A stretch of 64,000 bases of DNA from CAG-557 sp045540315 (GTDB lineage: Bacteria; Bacillota; Clostridia; Oscillospirales; Acutalibacteraceae). The stretch lies in contig JAZQHA010000053.1 in the NCBI GenBank assembly GCA_045540315.1, positions 62,001 to 126,000 on the forward strand, in the 5' to 3' direction. A program made the translations under genes and the position numbers. Shown here piece by piece: positions 58,575-64,000 of this stretch (its first letter is position 1; each line of letters starts with the position of its first letter). A model generated the notes under the pieces. That model was given only the letters and a program-made list of their open reading frames with translations. It did no database searches and was not told the origin of the DNA.

Positions 58575-58693
58575 ACTTTTTTCCTCCAAGTTATTATTGA
58601 GTGTATCCATATATTACCATATGCGTTTTCAATTGGCAATACTTTCCAAATAACTTTTTTATCTTTGGAGGCAAGAATAAAATTTGAGAATAT

Positions 58694-59923
58694 TTAGGAG
58701 ATTTTTTTATAATCTGTGTTATCCATCTCTTGGATTTTCGAAATCATATTTTCAGCAAAAATAGCATAACCTTTCTGAGGGTCATTCACAAAAACATGAG
58801 TAACGGCGCCTACTAGCATACCATTTTGAAGTATTGGGCTACCACTCATACCTTGGATAATTCCACCCGTTTGAGCGAGCAATTTCTCATCAGTTATTTT
58901 AATTACCATATTTTTACTGGCTTGTTCTTCGTTGTAGTTAATGTGGATAATCTCTATATCATAAACTTGCGGCATAGTACCCGAAAGCGTCGTAAAAATC
59001 TGGGCTTTGCCTTCTTGTATTTGTTGTTTCATCGCTACCTTTACTGGCTTTCTACAATAAATCGAATGAGTATATTTTCCGTAGATACCACTATAGGTAT
59101 TTTGAATTAGTTTTCCTATTGGCTCACATTCAATAAAATAGGCCTTTAGTTCTCCGGGATTACCTTTAACCCCTTTAGCGATGTCATTTATTTTTACTTT
59201 AATAAGGTCACCATGTGATAGCGGCAAAAGTTCACCTGTATCAATGTCGCAAATACCATGTCCTAGTCCGCCAAACAGTTTAGAATTTTCATCCCAAAAA
59301 GTAACTGTACCAATACCAGCGGAACTATCTCGTACCCATATTCCTAATTTATAGGCACCATCGTCACTTTTAAGAGGTCTCATTTTTGCCTCATATTTTA
59401 GGCCGTTTCTAATTACTTCTGCAATAAGCTCTTCTCCGTAGCTAGCTTCCACTAACTTTATTAACTCCTCATTACTTTTAATTTCTTTTTTGTTTATCGT
59501 TAAAATAATGTCGCCTTTTTGTAAACCTGCTTGTTTTGCAGGATTAAATACCCCGTCACTCGTTTTTACATCAGAAATTCCAACAATAATTACCCCTTTT
59601 GTAAAAAGTTTTACACCAAAAGGGTCTCCACCAGGCATAACGTACACATCAGCTGCTTTTTGTATATTTACTTTTTTTAATGGAATTATATTCATAAATA
59701 AAACATCTGCATTATAATTTGTCGACACATCGTCTTGTGACAACGCTGTTACCGCAGCATCATCTTCTCGACAAAGCGTTAAATATTTATTTATATGCAT
59801 CGAACATGTCGGCGTTATCATATAAGTATCTGGTAAATGTCTCGACGCAGTTACGCAAAAACTTAAAATAAAACAAACCATTAAACACATAGCAACAGCT
59901 AGTCCTTTAAAAAACTTTTTCAA
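58694..59923 (-). CDS. spoIVB: SpoIVB peptidase
   Basis: S55-family serine peptidase of 409 residues that signals from forespore to mother cell to activate sigma-K processing. N-terminal membrane anchor, PDZ domain (KQAGLQKGDIILTINKKEI), then the protease part with GGLGHGICDIDTGELLPL and the active Ser in QGMSGSPILQNGMLVG. TTG 59923 is chosen because GGAGGTGA stands at ideal spacing; ATG 59938 overlaps that site. Followed by spo0A. Confidence 0.95.
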   Translation of the reverse strand: MKKFFKGLAVAMCLMVCFILSFCVTASRHLPDTYMITPTCSMHINKYLTLCREDDAAVTALSQDDVSTNYNADVLFMNIIPLKKVNIQKAADVYVMPGGDPFGVKLFTKGVIIVGISDVKTSDGVFNPAKQAGLQKGDIILTINKKEIKSNEELIKLVEASYGEELIAEVIRNGLKYEAKMRPLKSDDGAYKLGIWVRDSSAGIGTVTFWDENSKLFGGLGHGICDIDTGELLPLSHGDLIKVKINDIAKGVKGNPGELKAYFIECEPIGKLIQNTYSGIYGKYTHSIYCRKPVKVAMKQQIQEGKAQIFTTLSGTMPQVYDIEIIHINYNEEQASKNMVIKITDEKLLAQTGGIIQGMSGSPILQNGMLVGAVTHVFVNDPQKGYAIFAENMISKIQEMDNTDYKKIS

Positions 59924-60200
59924 AGTTATCACCTCCAAGTCTATTAATTATAGTTTACCGCGAGATTGTTTTTTATTTTGTTAAATGTTAGCGAAAAACA
60001 ACGCTCTCCGATAAGTACAACAAAAAAGTAGTTTGCTAAAATAATTTCTTTTAAAAATTTTGTTCTTTTTTACTTTTCAAAAATACCGCTTATGTTTACC
60101 TTTTTTTACATATCGTTTTTATGGTGACAAACTCTAACTTTTTCTTGATTTTACTATGCTGTCCATGTAGAATAGAAACAATAGAGGAGTGATTATAAAA

Positions 60201-60917
60201 ATGCTAGGTAAAAACATCAAGGTGGTGATTGAAGGCTCTGCCTATGGGAACAACGCTCGATTCTGTGCACCTCTGTACAAAGCACACACAATAGCGCCTT
60301 TAAATGGCCACTATAGTCGAACTGTTTATGTTATTTCTAACAAATCGGTTGATAAGATTTTCAATGGTACGGTTGTCGCAATAGCCAGTAGCGGTATCAA
60401 CCGGCCAGAACAACTTGTTGTTGCTCCGTCTGAAATGATTTACTATGCACCTGAAATACGCAATCGTATTTCCAGAATTCGTAATTACGGCCATTTTAAA
60501 CTTACCTGTTTGTATGAAAAATCTTGTGGTGCGATTATTTTTAATGACACAGCTAACGGAAGGTATTTTTTAGTTGTAAAAAACAACCATGGTAGATATT
60601 GGGGATTTCCTAAAGGGCATATCGAAGTCGGAGAAACAGAAGAGCAAACAGCCATTAGAGAGGTAAAAGAAGAGACCGGTCTAGATGTTACCCTACTGGA
60701 TGGCTTTCGAAAAACTAGCGTTTATAGATTAGTTGGACATATAAAGAAAAAAGTTGTCATTTTCCTTGCAAAATCAGAATCGCTAAGTGTTACAATTCAA
60801 GATAGTGAAATTGCCAATTATAAATGGCTAAAAAAGGATGAGCTTTTTCAAGCCCTCCGACATCGTAACGATTTTCGAATTTTCGATGCAGCGCTTAAAT
60901 GGCTCGGCAATAAATAA
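60201..60917 (+). CDS. Nudix hydrolase with a degenerate pyrophosphatase-like N-terminal domain
   Basis: 238 residues from ATG 60201 (MLGKNIKVVIEGSAYG); GAGGAG stands upstream, and a GTG at 60189 is also open. The first 100 residues recall family I inorganic pyrophosphatases (IFNGTVVAIASSG, LVVAPSEMIYYAPEI) but the Asp-rich catalytic centre is absent. The C-terminal domain has a full Nudix box, GHIEVGETEEQTAIREVKEETGL being the G-x5-E-x7-REUxEE region (residues about 140-162), of the diadenosine-tetraphosphatase kind. Substrate unknown. Not part of an operon. Confidence 0.8.
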   Translation: MLGKNIKVVIEGSAYGNNARFCAPLYKAHTIAPLNGHYSRTVYVISNKSVDKIFNGTVVAIASSGINRPEQLVVAPSEMIYYAPEIRNRISRIRNYGHFKLTCLYEKSCGAIIFNDTANGRYFLVVKNNHGRYWGFPKGHIEVGETEEQTAIREVKEETGLDVTLLDGFRKTSVYRLVGHIKKKVVIFLAKSESLSVTIQDSEIANYKWLKKDELFQALRHRNDFRIFDAALKWLGNK

Positions 60918-60975
60918 TCAGCACCAATAAAAAACCAATTTACAGCACACATATAATACTCTAACCTTATAAAAC

Positions 60976-61692
60976 CTATTTCTTTGCAATGGAAATAGGT
61001 TTTTCTTCTCCTTTTAACAACCGAAATAAATTTTTCTTATGCTTATAGATAACAAACACACCTATAATTACTGAAAGCGTAGTTGTAATAACGATATAAC
61101 CAAAAGTCACTGGCCGGCCATTTCCTAGGTAATCGCAAAAATATGTAAGACAAAAAGTTAATATTGGATACGAAACCGCGGCTAAAATTGAACCAAGCGA
61201 AATCAGTCGTGTAAAAAATACCGCTATTAAAAAAATCGATAAAGCTAATGCAGCTACACGCCAATCAGTCATAATGAGCAAAGAAAATGCAGTTAAGATA
61301 GCCTTGCCACCTCTCAAACCAAAAAAGCAAGGATACACGTGACCGATTAAGCATGCCGTACCAGCGATGTAAACTCCATATTGAGTAATACAAAACGAAG
61401 GTACTCCAGGAACGTCTATAAAAGAAAACACTAACTTTCCAATGAAACACGCAACCATACCTTTACCAAAATCGCCCAGCATCGTTAGTACAGCAGGCCA
61501 CACCCCTACCGAGCGCAAAACATTCGTAAAACCAGCGTTACCGCTACCCATTTCGCGAATATCAGACTTATTTTTAAAGTAACGTGTAAGCAAAATAGAA
61601 AAACTTACACTCCCAATGAGATAGCCGATTACTCCAACCATCACAATTTGAAACCAATTATGTCTTAAAAAACTAATTGTTTGTATATCCAA
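60976..61692 (-). CDS. plsY: Glycerol-3-phosphate acyltransferase PlsY
   Basis: Membrane enzyme of 238 residues that transfers acyl groups from acyl-phosphate to glycerol 3-phosphate. Five or six helices. Signatures: GYLIGSVSFSILLTRYF, DIREMGSGNAGFTNVLR, GHVYPCFFGLRGGKA. The TTG start at 61692 has AGGAGG about 6-7 bases upstream. It follows der by 26 bases, the normal der-plsY order, and is about 30 residues longer than Bacillus PlsY owing to the N- and C-terminal ends. Confidence 0.94.
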   Translation of the reverse strand: MDIQTISFLRHNWFQIVMVGVIGYLIGSVSFSILLTRYFKNKSDIREMGSGNAGFTNVLRSVGVWPAVLTMLGDFGKGMVACFIGKLVFSFIDVPGVPSFCITQYGVYIAGTACLIGHVYPCFFGLRGGKAILTAFSLLIMTDWRVAALALSIFLIAVFFTRLISLGSILAAVSYPILTFCLTYFCDYLGNGRPVTFGYIVITTTLSVIIGVFVIYKHKKNLFRLLKGEEKPISIAKK

Positions 61693-61718
61693 AAAAATCC
61701 TCCTAGTGTAAAAAACAA

Positions 61719-63041
61719 TTAATTGTCATTTTTCTCCCTGATTATAAAGCGTATAGGTGTCCCTTGTAAAGAAAACGTCTCTCTAATTCTATTCTCGAGA
61801 TAACGCTGATATGAAAAATGAAACAGTTGCGCAGAGTTTACAAAGAAGACAAATGTCGGCGGTTTAACCGAAACTTGAGTCATATAAAAAATTTTCAAAC
61901 GTTTACCTTTATCTGTTGGCGGCTGTACGCGAATAATTGCCTGGGCTAAAACATCATTTAGCACACCTGTAGAGATTCTCATGGCATTTGCGTTTGAGAC
62001 AACAGTTATCATTTCAAATAAATTTTCGATACGCTGTCCAGTTTTGGCTGAGATAAAGATTATCGGAACGTAAGACATGAAAGAAAAATCAGTTTCTAAT
62101 TTTTTTCTATAAGTCAACATAGTTTTGTCTGTCTTTTCGATTGCATCCCACTTATTTACAACAACAATACAAGCTTTTCCGGCGTCAATTGCAAGCCCAG
62201 CTACTTTAGAGTCTTGTTCTGTAAATCCCTCAATAGCATCTATCATTATAACGCATACATCGCTGCGCTCAATAGCCATTTTGGCACGAATAACACTATA
62301 CTTTTCTACTGAGTCATACACTTTATTTTTACGTCTAAGCCCAGCTGTATCAATAAAATTGTAGCTACCAAACTTGTTTTCCACAAAAGTATCAATAAAG
62401 TCGCGCGTGGTACCAGCTATATTCGAAACAATACAACGATTTTCGCCAGTTATTTTGTTTATGAGCGAAGACTTACCAACGTTTGGTTTGCCAATAACTG
62501 CCACATTAATGACGTTACCTTGTTCTTCCTCTGAAATTTTATCCGGCAAATTTTTTAAAACTTCATCAAGTAAATCACCAGTTCCATGACCATGTACCGA
62601 GGAAACCATTATTGGGTCGCCCAAGCCCAAGTTATAAAACTCGTAAAAATCCGGTTCAGTCTCCCCTATTTTATCACATTTATTTACGCAAACAACAACT
62701 GGACGTCCACTTTTTTGAAGCATCGTAGCAACTTCGTGGTCGGTAGCAACCAAACCAGTTCTTATATCAGTCACTAAAATTATAACGTCTGCCGAGTCAA
62801 TAGCAAGTTGTGCCTGGCGTCTCATCTGCGATAAAATAATGTCGTCAGAATAAGGCTCAATTCCTCCTGTATCTATAAGAGAAAAGGTCTTGTTTTGCCA
62901 CTCGCATTCACCGTAAATTCTATCTCTAGTGACACCCGGGGTATCATCGACGATAGAAAGCCTCTTCCCTACCAACTTATTAAAAAGCGTAGACTTACCA
63001 ACATTTGGACGCCCAACTATTGCAACAATTGGTTTAGCCAT
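61719..63041 (-). CDS. der: Ribosome biogenesis GTPase Der (EngA)
   Basis: Double-GTPase protein of 440 residues needed for 50S assembly. First G domain: GRPNVGKSTLFNKL, DTPGVTRDR, DTGGIE, NKCD. Second: GKPNVGKSSLINKI, DTAGLRRK, NKWD. The KH-like C-terminal domain follows, with PPTFVFFVNS and RFIIREK. ATG 63041 is chosen (GGAGG 7 bases upstream) over ATG 63047, which is too close to that site. First gene of der-plsY. Confidence 0.97.
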   Translation of the reverse strand: MAKPIVAIVGRPNVGKSTLFNKLVGKRLSIVDDTPGVTRDRIYGECEWQNKTFSLIDTGGIEPYSDDIILSQMRRQAQLAIDSADVIILVTDIRTGLVATDHEVATMLQKSGRPVVVCVNKCDKIGETEPDFYEFYNLGLGDPIMVSSVHGHGTGDLLDEVLKNLPDKISEEEQGNVINVAVIGKPNVGKSSLINKITGENRCIVSNIAGTTRDFIDTFVENKFGSYNFIDTAGLRRKNKVYDSVEKYSVIRAKMAIERSDVCVIMIDAIEGFTEQDSKVAGLAIDAGKACIVVVNKWDAIEKTDKTMLTYRKKLETDFSFMSYVPIIFISAKTGQRIENLFEMITVVSNANAMRISTGVLNDVLAQAIIRVQPPTDKGKRLKIFYMTQVSVKPPTFVFFVNSAQLFHFSYQRYLENRIRETFSLQGTPIRFIIREKNDN

Positions 63042-63075
63042 TTCCATTCCTCCGTTTCTTTTATAAAATACATAT

Positions 63076-63591
63076 TTATTTTTCTGGTTGTTTTGCGATG
63101 TCTATTTCTAAAACTTCACGCGGATACTTCTTTTCAATAATATCTTTCAAATAATTTGGTAACACTACCGGATAAATTATCTCATTGCAGTTTTTTATCT
63201 CGTCGTATGAAAACCACTTTAATTTTTTTAATTCTGGTTTTTCATCTTCGGTTAAGTTTTCTAAACTAACGTTAGATGTAGATGTATGTACAACCATAAA
63301 AGATTGCCTTAAGTCATTTGGTTCGCCATTAATATTAAAAACCATTTGCCCCTTAAAAACAAGTGGCCCTACTTTCAGCTTATCTTCTGTAATGGAGGTT
63401 TCTTCAAAAATTTCTCTTTTTATCGCAGCATTATAATCTTCACCGTCTTCGATTTTGCCACCAATCATTTGCCAAAAACCGTCATTATATTTCTCAACTT
63501 CGCCGTTTAATTTTTTATTACGCGTATACACAAGGAGCAGCTCCTTTTTTTCATTTAGGAGTATTGCTTTTATGCTATTTCTGACTTTCAT
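63076..63591 (-). CDS. Nudix hydrolase
   Basis: 171 residues. Nudix box GGKIEDGEDYNAAIKREIFEET (described as G-x5-E-x7-RE-x2-EE-x-G-like, here ending ETSI) lies at about residues 44-66, preceded by AILLNEKKELLLVYTR and NDGFWQMIGG. KLKKLKWFSYDEI is a typical end of the fold. Such proteins hydrolyse nucleotide sugars or oxidised nucleotides; no substrate can be inferred. AGGTT stands weakly before the ATG. It lies between rpmF and der, same strand. Confidence 0.85.
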   Translation of the reverse strand: MKVRNSIKAILLNEKKELLLVYTRNKKLNGEVEKYNDGFWQMIGGKIEDGEDYNAAIKREIFEETSITEDKLKVGPLVFKGQMVFNINGEPNDLRQSFMVVHTSTSNVSLENLTEDEKPELKKLKWFSYDEIKNCNEIIYPVVLPNYLKDIIEKKYPREVLEIDIAKQPEK

Positions 63592-63662
63592 AAATAAAAC
63601 CTCATTCTAAAAAGAAAATAGAGAAGGCTAAAATTGCCCTCTCTAAAGCCATCACACAAATT

Positions 63663-63845
63663 TTAAGCTTCAACTTTAATAACTTCTCTACCCTTATAAT
63701 ATCCACAAGCTTTGCAAACTCTGTGTGGCAATTTAAACTCGCCGCATTGTGGGCAACTCATAAGTGCAGGAGCTTGAATTTTCCAAACATTTGAACGCCT
63801 TTTGTCGCGTCTAGCTTTGGAGTGTTTTCTCTTTGGCACTGCCAT
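63663..63845 (-). CDS. rpmF: 50S ribosomal protein bL32
   Basis: 60 residues: MAVPKRKHSKARRDKRRS begins it, followed by MSCPQCGEFKLPHRVCKACG, the zinc-binding C-x2-C pairs of the Cys+ L32 type. GGGGG stands before the ATG at 63845. The upstream 155 bases to the window end hold no gene; yceD, which often precedes rpmF, is not visible. Confidence 0.96.
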   Translation of the reverse strand: MAVPKRKHSKARRDKRRSNVWKIQAPALMSCPQCGEFKLPHRVCKACGYYKGREVIKVEA

Positions 63846-64000
63846 TTACATAACCCCCTTAAACAAGATAATTAATAAGATTCACTTTAAGTAAAAAACC
63901 TCATCATGATGTTCCAATTAAATATTATATAGATTACGCACTTCCTTGTCAAGCTCAATTTTTTCGCAAGATATTTTTCAAAAAACGCTATATAAAAAAA

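Noticed and set aside
1..64000. tRNA, rRNA, transposase and phage genes
   Set aside because: No tRNA arm motif, rRNA stretch, transposase or phage structural gene could be recognised on either strand. The DUF5131 gene alone is not enough to call a prophage.

Overview
The window is about 64 kb of low-GC chromosome from an endospore-forming member of the Firmicutes class Clostridia. Two features point there: both PolC and DnaE replicative polymerases, and the sporulation genes spo0A, spoIVB, spoIVA, a SipL-type gene and a spoVM reading frame of only 29 codons. Split transketolase, paired M16 proteins next to lgt, dnaE-pfkA, ispG in the rseP-polC operon and the GGGtGRT/NifU-like pair all fit Clostridia, probably an uncultured gut or rumen lineage near Oscillospirales. 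That last placement is inference. No tRNA, rRNA, CRISPR array, transposase or phage module was seen.

Layout. 1-3.4 kb: end of lysS, a phosphoesterase, a double-glycine peptide and a radical SAM enzyme. 3.5-13.5 kb (minus strand): pyrH-frr-uppS-cdsA-dxr-rseP-ispG-polC. 13.6-17.2 kb: an autoregulated-looking XRE/membrane protein pair, rpsF-ssb-rpsR, a Pr6Pr-like membrane protein and a DUF5131 protein. 17.4-21.2 kb (minus): feoA-feoB with a small Cys-rich partner, and a GT4 glycosyltransferase. 21.4-23.6 kb: folE-folP-folB-folK. 23.9-26.1 kb (minus): rpmG-secE-nusG-rplK-rplA. 26.2-31.7 kb (minus): a hypothetical, the GGGtGRT pair, tepA and split transketolase. 32.2-39.4 kb: a double-glycine peptide, M16 pair, lgt, lepA, hemW. 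39.5-46.1 kb: a membrane metallopeptidase, a lipoprotein, pfkA and dnaE. 46.2-50.1 kb: a secreted Cys-rich protein, a YjcZ-like peptide, a SpoIIM-like protein and four double-glycine peptides. 50.3-55.7 kb: PdaA-like deacetylase, spoIVA, sipL, a small membrane protein, spoVM and a Vat-type acetyltransferase. 55.8-64 kb: a lipoprotein, DUF421/DUF4363 pair, spo0A, spoIVB, a Nudix fusion, plsY, der, Nudix and rpmF.

Three things stand out. (1) At least nine intergenic elements of 80-136 bp fold as an outer stem closing three perfect hairpins, a cloverleaf or four-way junction. Seven share the outer stem GCCGCGAGGC/GCCTCGCGGC (one with a degenerate right half). Two (36139-36274, 38142-38253) keep the architecture with unrelated sequence. 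Arm stems change in paired, compensating ways. (2) PolC entirely lacks the DEDD 3'-5' exonuclease domain normally inserted in its PHP domain, while all nine expected PHP metal-ligand positions are present. (3) Six small genes encode peptides with double-glycine (GG) leaders, several behind near-consensus promoters with palindromes, and no dedicated C39-type transporter is in the window.

Starts were adjusted where a strong Shine-Dalgarno decides them. Several genes use TTG (polC, lepA, folB, spoIVB, plsY, the DUF5131 gene, XRE). All family assignments come from reading motifs, not from database searches.
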